A DNA stretch of 64,000 bases, taken from assembly GCF_902771435.1 (NCBI RefSeq), contig NZ_CACXXB010000017.1:1-64000 (forward strand), given 5' to 3'. How positions within the stretch are numbered: the first letter of the stretch is position 1; every line of letters starts with the position of its first letter. This document shows positions 10,101 to 19,351 of the stretch, in pieces. This stretch comes from an uncultured Methanobrevibacter sp. (lineage in GTDB: Archaea > Methanobacteriota > Methanobacteria > Methanobacteriales > Methanobacteriaceae). A program made the position numbers and the translations under genes. Under the pieces are notes generated by a model. It saw only the letters and a program-made list of their open reading frames with translations. It was not told the origin of the DNA and made no database searches.

Positions 10101-10451
10101 TCCAAAGGTACATATGATTCTGAAACAGGAATATGGACTATTGGAGATTTAGTTCCGGATGAAAAGGTAACTCTCAAACTCGAAACTGAAGTTTTAAAAC
10201 ATGGTTCAATTGATATAGATGCGATTGTTGAAAGTGATACTTACGATCCTAACATGACCAATAACGAAGAACCTGCGGGTGTTATTCCAGACGTGCCAAA
10301 TCCTGACAACGGTACTGATGTGCCTCCTGGTTCTGATGTACCTTCTGTAAAAGTTTCACATGAAGAACTGCCTGCTACAGGAAATCCTATTGTAATGGTT
10401 TTATTAGCATTACTCGCAATTGTTGGCATATCATTAAAACGGAAAAGTTAA
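7077..10451 (+). CDS. C-terminal part of the frameshifted DUF11 adhesin, with LPATG-like anchor
   Basis: This frame has no signal peptide and opens in the middle of a DUF11 unit (ESVEWTITV, beginning at about 7068). It is therefore the continuation of the upstream adhesin, not an independent gene. GTG at 7077 is only a nominal start. Nine DUF11 units can be counted. Most begin with ADLEV or ADLAV, then W-TITV-NNGPDTAVN, VLPDG and SDTYDPN. Units 5-7 are nearly identical. The C-terminus is a Pro-rich linker, an LPATGNP motif, a hydrophobic helix and KRKS, a sortase-type sorting signal. Without the upstream part this product could not be exported, so it is expressed only if the frame is restored or the lesion is an artefact. 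Confidence 0.75.
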   Translation: MEWTITVVNNGPSVAENVVVTDTLPAGAIVIGSYAKDVVNGVLILKIGNLDAYSSIVIKIVTRLTTEGNNTNIVVVNTTTNESDYSNNNANNTTFVVSVADLEINKTVSNASVHKGDTVTWTITVKNNGPNTAVNVTVTDVLPKELINPEVINLGHAGKFEGNVWSIDEIASGDYKVLVIRTTVNATNTTIVNVVNVTSDTYDPNETNNNASNETVVPPEADLEVIKLTLNRTAHIGDVVSWVIFVYNHGPDAAVNVTVRDVVPSELVNVTVVHITNGTFENNVWSIDRLESENFSILIINTTVDATNTNVTNVVNVTSDTYDPNETNNVDNDTVEIPPEADLEVFKLTFNRTAHKGDVVSWMIFVYNNGPDAAVNITVRDVVPSELVDVTLVIISRGTFENNVWSIDRLESGTSLLLVLNTTVDATNVNITNVVNVTSDTYDPNMTNNEANDTVEIPPEADLAVTITNNFEESGETCHNGDTIVWTITVTNNGPDTAVNSILKDVLPDGVVYVSHDNANGTYDEVNAVWTIGDLPVGETVTLTITTVANTTNATVYRNVSVSSDTYDPDLSNNYDNSSVDVPPEADLAVVITNNFEESGETCHDGDTIVWTITVTNNGPDTAVNSILKDVLPDGVVYVSHDNANGTYDEVNAVWSIGDLPVGETVTLTITTLANTTNATVYRNVSVSSDTYDPDLSNNYDNSSLDIPPEADLEVTITNNFEQEGTPAHNGDEVIWTITVTNHGPDDAINTILKDVLPDGLVYVSDDSEGSYDNETAVWTIGDLPVGETVTLTIRTLANATNVTVYRNVSVSSDTYDPDLSNNYDNSSVEIVAQADLEVIKSVSDKAAEIGDIITWTIIVKNNGVDTAVNAVVTDKLPSGVVYVSDDSQGAYDSVTGVWTIGDLASGESVNLTIYTEVVVTNKTIVNPASVTSDTYDPNEENNYCNDSTTVPPKADLEVTTVPDVNIVTVGDEVIWTITVVNHGPDSAVNSRARIVIPDSLRVLGFKPSKGTYDSETGIWTIGDLVPDEKVTLKLETEVLKHGSIDIDAIVESDTYDPNMTNNEEPAGVIPDVPNPDNGTDVPPGSDVPSVKVSHEELPATGNPIVMVLLALLAIVGISLKRKS
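8451..9575 (+). repeat. Three tandem 375-bp DUF11 units
   Basis: Units starting at 8451, 8826 and 9201 have exactly 375-bp spacing (125 residues). The first two are almost identical at DNA level, including synonymous sites. The third keeps the protein pattern but uses different codons. This is a recent duplication inside an older array. Confidence 0.85.
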
Positions 10452-10459
10452 ACACGTTA

Positions 10460-10497
10460 ATGGGAAATTTTATTTTCCCATATTTTTTTATTTTTTG
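10460..10497 (+). terminator. Hairpin/T-run terminator of the second adhesin
   Basis: A stem of atgggaaa and tttcccat is followed by T-runs. It is preceded by taaacacgtta, exactly as after the first adhesin. Confidence 0.75.
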
Positions 10498-10626
10498 TAC
10501 CAAAGCAAAGTTGCTTTAAATTGATTTTACAATTGATAATTTTATATGAAATATAATATTGCTATAAAATAATAATACTTATTTTTAATATAATCAAGTT
10601 CTAATTTTAAAATAATAATTCTTTAC

Positions 10627-10646
10627 ATGGACATGTAGATATCCAT
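10627..10646. promoter_or_regulatory. Inverted repeat upstream of ilvD
   Basis: The dyad atgga...atccat surrounds an acatgt core about 100 bases before ilvD. It might be an operator, but no regulator is known for it. Low confidence. Confidence 0.2.
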
Positions 10647-10709
10647 AACAGTTTTGACTATTTTCATCAATTTAATCATTTAACACCATGTTTTAAAAGT
10701 AATCAGGAA

Positions 10710-10718
10710 GATATATAC
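10710..10718 (+). promoter_or_regulatory. TATA box of the ilvD-hisD operon
   Basis: A GATATATAC box preceded by the purine-rich AGGAA (BRE-like) lies about 32 bases before the ilvD ATG. This predicts a very short 5' leader. Confidence 0.5.
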
Positions 10719-10745
10719 TAATGATTAAATTTGATGTGTGATTAA

Positions 10746-12395
10746 ATGAAAAGTGATAGTATCAAGAAAGGAATTCAAAGAGCACCGCACAGGTCACTTT
10801 TAAGGGCCTGCGGACTTGATGATGATGACTTCAAAAAGCCGTTTATTGGAATAGCAAACAGTTTTACAGACATTGTACCGGGTCACATTCACCTGAGGGA
10901 ACTTGTTGAATTTGTAAAGGAAGGAATTATTGCTGCAGGTGGTATTCCATTCGAATTCGATACAATGGCAGTGTGTGATGGAATAAGCATGAACCATGAA
11001 GGAATGAAATATTCCCTGCCTTCACGTGAAATTATTGCGGCAACCGTCGAATCAATGACAAAGGGCCATGCATTTGATGGATTAGTATTAATTCCAAGCT
11101 GTGACAAGGTCGTTCCGGGAATGATCATGGGTGCTGCAAGAGTAAACATCCCTTCAATCGTTGTAACCGGAGGACCAATGGCATCAGGGGAATATAACGG
11201 CAAACCTGCAGACCTTATTACAGTATTTGAGGCTGTCGGCGCTTATTCTGCTGGAAAAATGTCTGAAGAGGAAGTCAATGAACTTGAAAAATGCGCATGT
11301 CCGGGTGCCGGAAGCTGTTCCGGGTTATTCACTGCAAATACAATGGCATGCATAACCGAAACCTTTGGACTGTCCCTTCCGACATGTGCCACCACCCATG
11401 CCAGAACAGAAGAAAATGATCAGATTGCATACGAATCAGGTAAAAAAATCATAGAGCTTGTTGAAAAGGATATCAAACCGTCAGATATCATGACTCAGGA
11501 AGCGTTCAACAATGCAATTGCAGTTGACATGGCACTGGGAGGTTCATCCAACACAGCACTTCACATTCCAGCTATTGCAAGTGAAGTTGAAGGTGTTGAA
11601 GTGGATTTGGAACTCTTTGATAAAATATCCAGAAAAGTACCTCACATTGCGCTCATTTCTCCGGCCGGAGAAGATTCAATGATGGATTTACATCTTGCGG
11701 GAGGTATTCAGGCTGTATTGAAAACATTAGGCGATAAGATTGATACAGACCAGTTGACAGTAACCGGAAAGACAATCGCCGAGAACTTGGAGACTGTCGA
11801 AAACAAAAATACCGATGTTATCCACACATTGGACAATCCTGTACATGAGGATGGAGGTATTGCAATTCTTAAAGGTAATCTTGCTCCAAATGGAAGTGTT
11901 GTTAAAAAAGGTGCAGTTGCCGATAACCTGATGCATCTTAAGGGACCTGCAAAGGTGTATGATTCAGAAGAGGATGTTACAAAAGCAATATTCGACCATG
12001 AAATTGAAGAGGGAGACATTGTCGTAATCAGATATGAAGGTCCTAAAGGTGGTCCTGGAATGCGTGAAATGTTAAATCCAACATCCGCACTGGCCGGAAT
12101 GAACATCAAAGATGTGGGATTAATAACTGACGGAAGATTTTCAGGAGGAACAAGAGGCCCTTGTATAGGACATGTATCACCGGAAGCCAGAGAGGACGGT
12201 CCGATTGCAGCCATTCAAAATGGCGATATAATTGAAATTGACATTAACAATAGAATAATCAATGTTGAACTTACTGATGAAGAAATTGAAAAAAGATTAA
12301 AAGAAGTGAAACACCCTGAAAGTGATGTTTCCGGATGGCTGGCGATATATCAAAAATTGGTTCACTCAGCAGATACCGGAGCTATAATGAGGTAG
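10746..12395 (+). CDS. ilvD: Dihydroxy-acid dehydratase
   Basis: Cytoplasmic Fe-S dehydratase of branched-chain amino acid synthesis. It converts 2,3-dihydroxy-isovalerate and -methylvalerate to the 2-keto acids. The 549 residues match the family length. Cys77 (AVCDG), Cys119 (PSCDK) and Cys191 (GAGSCSG) lie at the usual cluster positions, and GGSSNTALH and GRFSGGTRG are the classic signatures. It is the first gene of a probable ilvD-hisD-acetyltransferase operon; hisD follows after 7 bases. The other ilv genes lie elsewhere in the window. Confidence 0.96.
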   Translation: MKSDSIKKGIQRAPHRSLLRACGLDDDDFKKPFIGIANSFTDIVPGHIHLRELVEFVKEGIIAAGGIPFEFDTMAVCDGISMNHEGMKYSLPSREIIAATVESMTKGHAFDGLVLIPSCDKVVPGMIMGAARVNIPSIVVTGGPMASGEYNGKPADLITVFEAVGAYSAGKMSEEEVNELEKCACPGAGSCSGLFTANTMACITETFGLSLPTCATTHARTEENDQIAYESGKKIIELVEKDIKPSDIMTQEAFNNAIAVDMALGGSSNTALHIPAIASEVEGVEVDLELFDKISRKVPHIALISPAGEDSMMDLHLAGGIQAVLKTLGDKIDTDQLTVTGKTIAENLETVENKNTDVIHTLDNPVHEDGGIAILKGNLAPNGSVVKKGAVADNLMHLKGPAKVYDSEEDVTKAIFDHEIEEGDIVVIRYEGPKGGPGMREMLNPTSALAGMNIKDVGLITDGRFSGGTRGPCIGHVSPEAREDGPIAAIQNGDIIEIDINNRIINVELTDEEIEKRLKEVKHPESDVSGWLAIYQKLVHSADTGAIMR

Positions 12396-12402
12396 TGTTA
12401 TA

Positions 12403-13680
12403 ATGGAAATACTCAAATACTCTGACATTGAGTTACTGGAAACAATAAAAAGGTCGGAACAGGACGTAAACAATGTCCTGGACATTGTGTCTGATATTTT
12501 AGATAATGTCAAAGAGAATGGAGACCAGGCTATCAGACAATATACCGAAAAGTTTGATGGTGTTACAATAGAAAATTTGAAAGTATCCAAAGATGAAATT
12601 GAAGAGGCATATGATACTTTGGACGATGGTTTGCTTATGGCTTTAAAACAGGCTGCCTCAAACATTGAAAAATTTCACAAAAAGCAAATTCCGCAGGAAT
12701 GGGAAATGGAAGTAAATCCTGGTGTGGTTGCAGGCCAAATCGTAAGGCCTATTAACTCTGCAGGCTGCTATATCCCTGGAGGTCGTGCGGCTTATCCATC
12801 ATCAATATTGATGACAGTAATACCTGCGAAAATTGCAGGCGTTAAAAAGGTTGTCTGTGTTACACCTCCTCAAAAAGATGGCAAAATTCTAGATGCGATT
12901 TTGGTTGCGGCAGATATTGCAGGAGCCGATGAAATTTACAAAGTTGGAGGAGCACAGGCCATTGCAGGACTTGCATTCGGAACACAGTCAATTCCACGAG
13001 TTGAAAAAATTGTTGGTCCTGGAAATATATTCGTTACTGCAGCAAAGAAACTTGTCTATGGTCAAGTAGACATCGAGTTTCCGGCAGGCCCATCAGAAGT
13101 ACTTATACTGGCCGATGAAAGTGCAAATCCCGAATTTTTGGCAACCGATATTTTGGCGCAGGCGGAACATGACCCTAATGCATCCTGCTTTTTGGTAACT
13201 GATAGTGAAGATTTGGCAATTAAAACTGATGAATTCATCAAACAGTTGACTGAAATTGCACCAAGACGTGAAATTATAGAGGAATCATTGGCAAAAAGTG
13301 GAAAAATTATTATCACTGACACATTTGACGAAGCCATTCATGTAACAAATGAATATGCTCCTGAACATTTAATCATCTCCACTAATGACGATGACGAAAC
13401 CCTTTCACACATCAACAATGCGGGATCCATCTTTTTAGGTCCATACTCACCGGTGGCAGCAGGAGATTACGGCTCCGGAACAAACCATGTTTTGCCTACA
13501 GGCGGAGGGGCAAAAATGTATTCCGGGCTTTCAACTGAAGCGTTTATCAAAAAACCGACAGTTCAAAGACTTACAAGGGAAGGTCTTAAGGAGCTTTCAA
13601 AAACTTCCGTTCCAATAGCCGAATATGAAGGTTTCTTTGCACATGCAAACTCATTTAAAACAAGATTGAGGGATGATTAG
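12403..13680 (+). CDS. hisD: Histidinol dehydrogenase
   Basis: Zinc enzyme that oxidises L-histidinol to L-histidine in two NAD-dependent steps, the last step of histidine synthesis. It has 425 residues, as usual. The signatures include [10 protein letters not shown], the metal-ligand region AEHDPNA and EYAPEHL with its conserved Glu-His pair. The GAGGT ribosome site overlaps the end of ilvD, which indicates co-transcription. Its stop is directly followed by the ATG of the next gene. The hisB gene is far away at 48.5 kb, so his genes are dispersed. Confidence 0.96.
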   Translation: MEILKYSDIELLETIKRSEQDVNNVLDIVSDILDNVKENGDQAIRQYTEKFDGVTIENLKVSKDEIEEAYDTLDDGLLMALKQAASNIEKFHKKQIPQEWEMEVNPGVVAGQIVRPINSAGCYIPGGRAAYPSSILMTVIPAKIAGVKKVVCVTPPQKDGKILDAILVAADIAGADEIYKVGGAQAIAGLAFGTQSIPRVEKIVGPGNIFVTAAKKLVYGQVDIEFPAGPSEVLILADESANPEFLATDILAQAEHDPNASCFLVTDSEDLAIKTDEFIKQLTEIAPRREIIEESLAKSGKIIITDTFDEAIHVTNEYAPEHLIISTNDDDETLSHINNAGSIFLGPYSPVAAGDYGSGTNHVLPTGGGAKMYSGLSTEAFIKKPTVQRLTREGLKELSKTSVPIAEYEGFFAHANSFKTRLRDD

Positions 13681-14220
13681 ATGGATTTTGAAAGAGTGGA
13701 TATGGATGAACTTCCTGCAGAGGAATTGGAGAAATATGCTCGCCAAGGCGAATTGGTCTTCAAGCTCAATCATACCATGCCGATGACTCCCGAGTATGAT
13801 GAGATATTGAAGGAGCTTTTCGGTGATAATCTTGGTGAAAATTCAAGGGTAATGGCCCCTATTTCAGGCGCAGCTTTGGATAAGCTGGTAATCGGCGATA
13901 ATGTATTCATCAATTCCAACTGTTTGGCAATGGCCCGTGGCGGAATAACAATCGAGGATGATGTGATGCTTGCCGCCAATGTGCAGCTTCTTTCCAATAA
14001 TCATGACGAGTACAGCAGAAATGTATTGCTTTGCAAGCCCATCCACATTAAAAAAGGTGCATGGATTGGAGCGGGCGCCACAATACTTCCGGGAGTAACC
14101 ATTGGTGAATATGCTATAGTAGGCGCATCTGCGGTTGTAACAAAAGACGTAGGAGACTATGAGGTTGTTGCAGGCGTTCCGGCCAGGGTCATGAAAACTC
14201 TGGATAAGAATAAGTTTTAA
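13681..14220 (+). CDS. Hexapeptide-repeat acyltransferase (maltose/nodulation acetyltransferase-like)
   Basis: The 179 residues end in a left-handed beta-helix built of hexapeptide repeats (IGDNVFINSN, IEDDVMLAANV, IKKGAWIGAGATILPGVTIGE), with the N-terminal helical part of the LacA/Maa group. Members transfer acetyl from acetyl-CoA to a sugar or similar hydroxyl or amino group. The substrate cannot be read from sequence. The ATG abuts the hisD stop (TAGATG), so translation is probably coupled. A wall or surface sugar is a possible target. Confidence 0.8.
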   Translation: MDFERVDMDELPAEELEKYARQGELVFKLNHTMPMTPEYDEILKELFGDNLGENSRVMAPISGAALDKLVIGDNVFINSNCLAMARGGITIEDDVMLAANVQLLSNNHDEYSRNVLLCKPIHIKKGAWIGAGATILPGVTIGEYAIVGASAVVTKDVGDYEVVAGVPARVMKTLDKNKF

Positions 14221-14229
14221 TCATTTTCA

Positions 14230-14262
14230 GTTGCCGATTAGAAAAGGCAACACTATTTTTAA
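14230..14262 (+). terminator. Terminator of the ilvD-hisD operon
   Basis: A GTTGCC/GGCAAC stem (14230-14235 and 14245-14250) is followed by a T-rich stretch, 10 bases after the stop. Confidence 0.65.
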
Positions 14263-14390
14263 TTTATTTTTTGATTATTTCATTATTTTTTTTAAAATTT
14301 ACATATCTTTATTAAACATTAAATCTAAACTAAAATTATAATGAAAATTTATCATTATTATTTATTTTTACAGACCTCGAGGTGAATAAT

Positions 14391-15710
14391 TTGCAAGGTT
14401 TATTAAAAGATTGGAGAAGAACAAACTATGCTAACCAATGCAATCCTGAAATTGCAGGCAGTGATGTCACTATCATGGGTTGGGTACATGAAATCCGTGA
14501 TTTCGGTGGAATCATGTTCGTCATCATCCGTGATGTGACCGGCAGAGTTCAAATAACCGCTCCAAGTAAAAAAGTAGAAGCAGAAGTGTTAGAACAATTA
14601 AGAGAATTAAGAAAAGAATCCGTAGTAGCCATTAAAGGTATGGCTCAGGAAGCTCCTAAAGCACCGAACGGTGTTGAAATTTTACCTAAAGAAGTGAAAG
14701 TATTGAACATGGCTAATCAGCCTTTACCTATGGATCCTACAGAAAAGGTCAAAGCAGGAATCGATACAAGATTGGATTCAAGATTTTTGGATATCAGAAA
14801 AGAAAATGTTTCAGCTATTTTCAAAATCAAAGGTCAAATGTTCCATACAATCAGAGATTTCTTCTATGATAATGGATTTTATGAAATTAACACTCCTAAA
14901 CTCGTAGCTTCAGCTACTGAAGGAGGTACAGAATTATTCCCAATCGCTTACTTTGACAAGGAAGCGTTCCTTGGACAATCACCGCAGCTATACAAACAGA
15001 TGATGATGGCAAGTGGAATGGACAAGGTATTTGAAATCGCTCAAATATTCAGAGCAGAAGAGCATGATACCCTAAGACACTTGAATGAAGCAGTATCTAT
15101 CGATGCTGAAGTTTCATTTGCAGATGATGAGGATGTAATGAAAATCCTAAATGACATGCTCGTCAATGTAGTAAACGACATCAATGACAAATGTGCAGAC
15201 GAACTTGAAATCTTAGGACATGAACTTGAAATTCCTGATGAGAAATTCCCTCATGTAACCTACGATGAAGCTGTCGAAATCGTCAATGCACACGGCGTTG
15301 AAATGCCATGGGGTGAAGACCTCTCCCGGGAAGCTGAAAAGGCTTTGGGTGACGAAATGGGTGGATTCTACTTCCTGACAGAATGGCCATCTGCAATTAA
15401 ACCATTCTATGTCATGCCTAAGGATGGAGATGAAAAATACTCCCATGCATTCGATTTAATGTACAACAATCTTGAACTGTCTTCAGGTGCTACACGTGTA
15501 CACCAACATGACTTGCTCGTAAAACAAATTGAGGAAAGAGGCTTAAACCCAGAAGGTTTCGGAACATACCTCAAGGCGTTTGAATACGGTATGCCTCCTC
15601 ATGCAGGTTGGGGTGTAGGTGCAGAAAGGCTGACCATGGTCATGACCGGTTCTGAAAACATCCGTGAATGTGCACTCTTCCCAAGAGACAGACACAGATT
15701 AACCCCTTAA
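14391..15710 (+). CDS. aspS: Aspartyl-tRNA synthetase, archaeal type
   Basis: Class II synthetase charging tRNA-Asp, and in many methanogens also tRNA-Asn for later amidation. About 439 residues. An N-terminal OB-fold anticodon domain ([15 protein letters not shown]) precedes the catalytic domain with motif 2 ([14 protein letters not shown]) and motif 3 (GWGVGAERL). There is no bacterial insertion domain. I chose TTG at 14391 because GAGGTGA ends 5 bases before it, the spacing seen at several other starts here. A GTG at 14382 would add three residues but lies inside that ribosome site. Confidence 0.93.
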   Translation: MQGLLKDWRRTNYANQCNPEIAGSDVTIMGWVHEIRDFGGIMFVIIRDVTGRVQITAPSKKVEAEVLEQLRELRKESVVAIKGMAQEAPKAPNGVEILPKEVKVLNMANQPLPMDPTEKVKAGIDTRLDSRFLDIRKENVSAIFKIKGQMFHTIRDFFYDNGFYEINTPKLVASATEGGTELFPIAYFDKEAFLGQSPQLYKQMMMASGMDKVFEIAQIFRAEEHDTLRHLNEAVSIDAEVSFADDEDVMKILNDMLVNVVNDINDKCADELEILGHELEIPDEKFPHVTYDEAVEIVNAHGVEMPWGEDLSREAEKALGDEMGGFYFLTEWPSAIKPFYVMPKDGDEKYSHAFDLMYNNLELSSGATRVHQHDLLVKQIEERGLNPEGFGTYLKAFEYGMPPHAGWGVGAERLTMVMTGSENIRECALFPRDRHRLTP

Positions 15711-15729
15711 TATTATTTTTTAGATTTAA

Positions 15730-16932
15730 ATGGATGAATATGACATAGCTGTTATTGGCGGAGGCCCGGCGGGAATCATGGCTGCAATTGCCGCAAGCCA
15801 GAATTCCTCCAAGGTAATATTGCTCGAAAAAAACCCGCAGCTTGGACGTAAGCTCCTTATGACCGGCGGCGGAAGATGTAATATCACCAACCTTAAGCCA
15901 ATAAAAAAGCTATTGAACATTTATCCTCAAAAAAACTTTTTAAAACACTCTTTTTTTACATTTACAAATGAAATGCTTCTCTCATTTTTTCAGGATAGAG
16001 GATTGGATTTCATTGAGGAAGATGACAACAGAATATTTCCTGAAACTGAAAAGTCAGGCGATATCTTAAAGATTTTAACAGAATCTCTGGATGATGTTGT
16101 TATAAGGTATAACTTTGAAGTCAAAACAATAACGGAAGGCTTCATCATAAACGACAGCATCAAGGCGGATAAGATTATCATCGCAACCGGGGGCGTTACA
16201 TATCCTCCGACCGGCTGCAGCATGAAAAACTATTCCCTTACCTCACAGCCACTGACAGACATCAGATACGGGCTTTCCCCATTGATTACAAAAAAGGATC
16301 TATCTGAAATTGCAGGAATAACATTGTATGATGTTGCTGTAAGCTATGGGAAAAGTAAAATAAAAGGCAATGTCCTGTTTTCACATGTAGGGCTTACCGG
16401 TCCGGCTATCATCAATCTGAGCAATCTTATTTCCGAAAGCATAACTTATAACTTATTGGAAAACGGGCCTGATTTGGATATTGAAATAGCTATTGATTTG
16501 TGTCCGGATTTCACCCGTGATGAGTTAAGCGAGAAATTCACAAATGATTTCCAGCTTAAGGGAAAAACAATGATTAAGAATTATCTGAAGCTGTTTTTGA
16601 CAAACGGTTTTATAGGTTTCTTTTTGGATGAATGCGGATTGGAAGGCGAGACTCAACTGTCCCGAATAAATAAGAAAGCTAAAAACAGACTGATTGAAAA
16701 ATTAAAAAGATTTACTCTTGAAATCACAGGATTTAATGAAGGCCTTGCAAAGGTAACCATCGGCGGTGTTGATTTGGCTAATGTCAATGCGAAAACAATG
16801 GAATCAACATTAACGCCTAAGTTGTATTTTGCAGGGGAAGTTCTCGACCTGCACGGACCGACAGGCGGTTATAATCTGAAGATTGCCTTTTCAACCGGTT
16901 TTTTGGCAGGTCTGTCGGCCAGTGAAAAGTAG
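15730..16932 (+). CDS. FAD-dependent oxidoreductase, HI0933/BaiN family
   Basis: 400 residues. An N-terminal dinucleotide-binding Rossmann motif (IAVIGGGPAGIMAA) and the family hallmark GRKLLMTGGGRCNITN are followed by a C-terminal FAD site (FAGEVLDLHGPTGGYN). This is a flavoprotein family with few tested members. Some gut bacterial homologues reduce bile-acid double bonds. The substrate here is unknown. It starts 19 bases after aspS without a clear ribosome site, so it may be read through from aspS. Confidence 0.85.
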   Translation: MDEYDIAVIGGGPAGIMAAIAASQNSSKVILLEKNPQLGRKLLMTGGGRCNITNLKPIKKLLNIYPQKNFLKHSFFTFTNEMLLSFFQDRGLDFIEEDDNRIFPETEKSGDILKILTESLDDVVIRYNFEVKTITEGFIINDSIKADKIIIATGGVTYPPTGCSMKNYSLTSQPLTDIRYGLSPLITKKDLSEIAGITLYDVAVSYGKSKIKGNVLFSHVGLTGPAIINLSNLISESITYNLLENGPDLDIEIAIDLCPDFTRDELSEKFTNDFQLKGKTMIKNYLKLFLTNGFIGFFLDECGLEGETQLSRINKKAKNRLIEKLKRFTLEITGFNEGLAKVTIGGVDLANVNAKTMESTLTPKLYFAGEVLDLHGPTGGYNLKIAFSTGFLAGLSASEK

Positions 16933-16988
16933 TCATTTTTTTTCTATAAACAAAATATTTAACATATATTTAATTCTAAAATTAACTT

Positions 16989-17618
16989 ATGACAGACAAA
17001 ATGTTCATGGGTGCATCAACTAAGCAAGGTTTGGATATTGCAAACAAAAGCAGAGAAATTATCCGTGGCCTTATTGGAGATGATGTCAAAGATTTAAATC
17101 CTCTCGAAAGAGATATTGTTGAAAGAATTGTTCACTCCACAGCTGATCCAGAATATGCAAAACTGGTTAAAATCAGCCCGGATTTTGTAGATGCAGCTAT
17201 GGATTCCCTCAGAAATAAAGAAACCATTTTAACCGACATCAATATGGTTAAGTATGGTATTACCAGATATGAAGGGGAAGTTGAGTGTTACATTAAAAAC
17301 GAGGAAGTTGTAAAAATAGCCAAGGAAAATCAGATTACCAGAGCTGCGGCCGCCATGCGCTATGCTGCAGATAATGATTTTGAAGGCATTGTAGTTTCAG
17401 GTAATGCTCCAACCGCTGTTTTTGAAGCTATGGATTTATACCAGAAAGGCGAAATGAATCTTAAAGCTATTGTAGGAGTTCCTGTTGGTTTTGTAGGTGC
17501 GGCCGATTCTAAAGAGGCTCTGCACAATTCCGACATTCCCAACATTATTGTTGAAGGTCCGAAAGGGGGGACCCCGATTGCCGTAGCTTGTGTAAACTCA
17601 TTAATACAACATTTGTAG
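16989..17618 (+). CDS. cbiC: Cobalt-precorrin-8 methylmutase
   Basis: Catalyses the 1,5-methyl shift that converts cobalt-precorrin-8 to cobyrinate in anaerobic B12 synthesis. It has 209 residues, as usual. The conserved catalytic His is His49 in IVHSTADPEY. GTPIAVACVNS near the end is also typical. It lies 9 bases upstream of hemL, which makes the common tetrapyrrole precursor. The two are probably co-transcribed, which makes functional sense. Confidence 0.93.
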   Translation: MTDKMFMGASTKQGLDIANKSREIIRGLIGDDVKDLNPLERDIVERIVHSTADPEYAKLVKISPDFVDAAMDSLRNKETILTDINMVKYGITRYEGEVECYIKNEEVVKIAKENQITRAAAAMRYAADNDFEGIVVSGNAPTAVFEAMDLYQKGEMNLKAIVGVPVGFVGAADSKEALHNSDIPNIIVEGPKGGTPIAVACVNSLIQHL

Positions 17619-17627
17619 TGTGATAAA

Positions 17628-18902
17628 ATGTATTCCGAAGAATTGTTCAATGAATCTAAAAATTATTTTCCGGGTGGAGTAAACTCTCCGGTGCGTGCTT
17701 TTAAGCCTTATCCGTTCTTTGTCAAAAGTGCAGGAGGGTCCAGACTTACCGATGTGGATGGAAAAACCTATATTGACCACTGCCTTGCTTATGGCCCTTT
17801 GATATTGGGACATGCTGACCCTAAGGTAGTAAGGGAAGTTTCAAATCAATTAACTATTGGAACTGCTTACGGTACTCCAACTGAAAACGAAATTAAACTG
17901 GCAAAGGAAGTTGTTGACAGAATCCCGTCTGCTGAAATGGTGAGATTTTGTAACAGCGGAACCGAAGCTACCATGAGTGCAATCAGGCTTGCAAGAGGTT
18001 TCACAGGTAGAGATAAAATTGTCAAATTTGAAGGGGCATATCATGGAGCGCATGACTATGTACTGGTTAAGGGAGGTTCCGGAGCTGCAACATTACCGGA
18101 TTCACCGGGCATTCCGTCAGACACTACCAAAAACACCTTATCAGTTCCGTTCAATGATGAGGAAGCCATGACTGAACTAATTGAAAAGGAAGGCGAAAAC
18201 ATTGCATGTATTATTATGGAAATAGTCATGGGCAATGTCGGATGCATAGAACCTAAACCTGGATTTTTGGAATTCATCAGAAAAATCACAGAGGAAAACG
18301 GAATCGTACTTATATTTGATGAGGTCATCACTGGATTTAGGGCATCAAGGGGAGGAGCCCAGGAATATTACGGCGTCACTCCTGATTTGACCACTTTAGG
18401 TAAAATCGTTGGAGGAGGACTTCCTATGGGTGCATTCTGCGGTAAAAGGGAAATCATGGAATTGATTGCACCGCAAGGTCCTGTATATCAGGCAGGCACA
18501 TTTTCAGGAAACCCTGTATCCGTACAGGCTGGAATTTCCACACTGACACAGCTTGATGATGCATTCTACAAGGAGCTTGAGAGGAAAGGCAATTACCTGA
18601 GAGGCAACATCAAATCCATAATCGAAGATGAAGAGTACAATATTCAGCCGGTGGGACTCGCATCAATGTTTCAGATTTATTTCAATCCCGCACCGGTATA
18701 CAATTATGCGGATGCTCAGAAATCTGACAGAAGGCAGTTTTTAAGATACTTTAAGACATTATTGAAGGAAGGCATATTTATACCGCCATCCCAGTTCGAA
18801 TGTAATTTCATATCAAATGCGCACACCATGGAGGATCTGCAGAAGACTTCCGATGCCATAGAACTGGGACTTGAAGCGGCATTCAAGAAAAGAAGAAGGT
18901 AA
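17628..18902 (+). CDS. hemL: Glutamate-1-semialdehyde 2,1-aminomutase
   Basis: PLP enzyme making 5-aminolevulinate from glutamate-1-semialdehyde (C5 pathway), the entry to siroheme, B12 and F430. It has 424 residues. [11 protein letters not shown] at the start is diagnostic. Lys259 ([16 protein letters not shown]) is the PLP-binding lysine, and Asp231 (IFDEV) contacts the cofactor. It follows cbiC with a 9-base gap and is itself followed after 4 bases by the signal peptidase gene. Confidence 0.96.
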   Translation: MYSEELFNESKNYFPGGVNSPVRAFKPYPFFVKSAGGSRLTDVDGKTYIDHCLAYGPLILGHADPKVVREVSNQLTIGTAYGTPTENEIKLAKEVVDRIPSAEMVRFCNSGTEATMSAIRLARGFTGRDKIVKFEGAYHGAHDYVLVKGGSGAATLPDSPGIPSDTTKNTLSVPFNDEEAMTELIEKEGENIACIIMEIVMGNVGCIEPKPGFLEFIRKITEENGIVLIFDEVITGFRASRGGAQEYYGVTPDLTTLGKIVGGGLPMGAFCGKREIMELIAPQGPVYQAGTFSGNPVSVQAGISTLTQLDDAFYKELERKGNYLRGNIKSIIEDEEYNIQPVGLASMFQIYFNPAPVYNYADAQKSDRRQFLRYFKTLLKEGIFIPPSQFECNFISNAHTMEDLQKTSDAIELGLEAAFKKRRR

Positions 18903-18906
18903 TACA

Positions 18907-19332
18907 ATGGAAATAGACTTTAAGGAAGTTGCATCATATGTAATCATTCTTGTAATTGTATTAATTGCGGCACAACACCTGAACGTTGTTGTTTCAGGAA
19001 GTATGGAGCCGGCATTTTACAGGGGAGACATCGTCCTTGTCGAAAAGGCGGATTTTCTGGGAATCCATGAATTCAACCCTGAAGATGTAAAAGTGGGAGA
19101 CGTGGTTGTCTATGATGCTGCATGGTATGACCAGCCGGTCATTCATAGAATTATAAATATTACAGAGATTAATGGAACCACGATGTATGTAATAAAAGGG
19201 GACAATAACAATGCTCCTGACCCTTATTATGTAAAGGCTAGCCAAATCAAGGAAAAGGTAGTGACATTTGGCGACAGTCTGGTCGTTATTCCAAAAGTCG
19301 GTTATCTATCCCTCTGGTTGAGAGGTTTATAA
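18907..19332 (+). CDS. Signal peptidase I, archaeal Sec11 type
   Basis: Membrane protease removing Sec signal peptides. 141 residues from the ATG at 18907, 4 bases after hemL. An N-terminal transmembrane helix (residues 8-25) precedes the catalytic boxes: Ser32 in VVSGSMEP, His80 in PVIHRII (His instead of the bacterial Lys) and Asp99 in KGDNN. A second hydrophobic stretch is missing at the C-terminus, so it is a short form. It probably processes the adhesins seen in this window. Confidence 0.9.
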   Translation: MEIDFKEVASYVIILVIVLIAAQHLNVVVSGSMEPAFYRGDIVLVEKADFLGIHEFNPEDVKVGDVVVYDAAWYDQPVIHRIINITEINGTTMYVIKGDNNNAPDPYYVKASQIKEKVVTFGDSLVVIPKVGYLSLWLRGL

Positions 19333-19351
19333 TTATTATTAAGGTGAGTTA

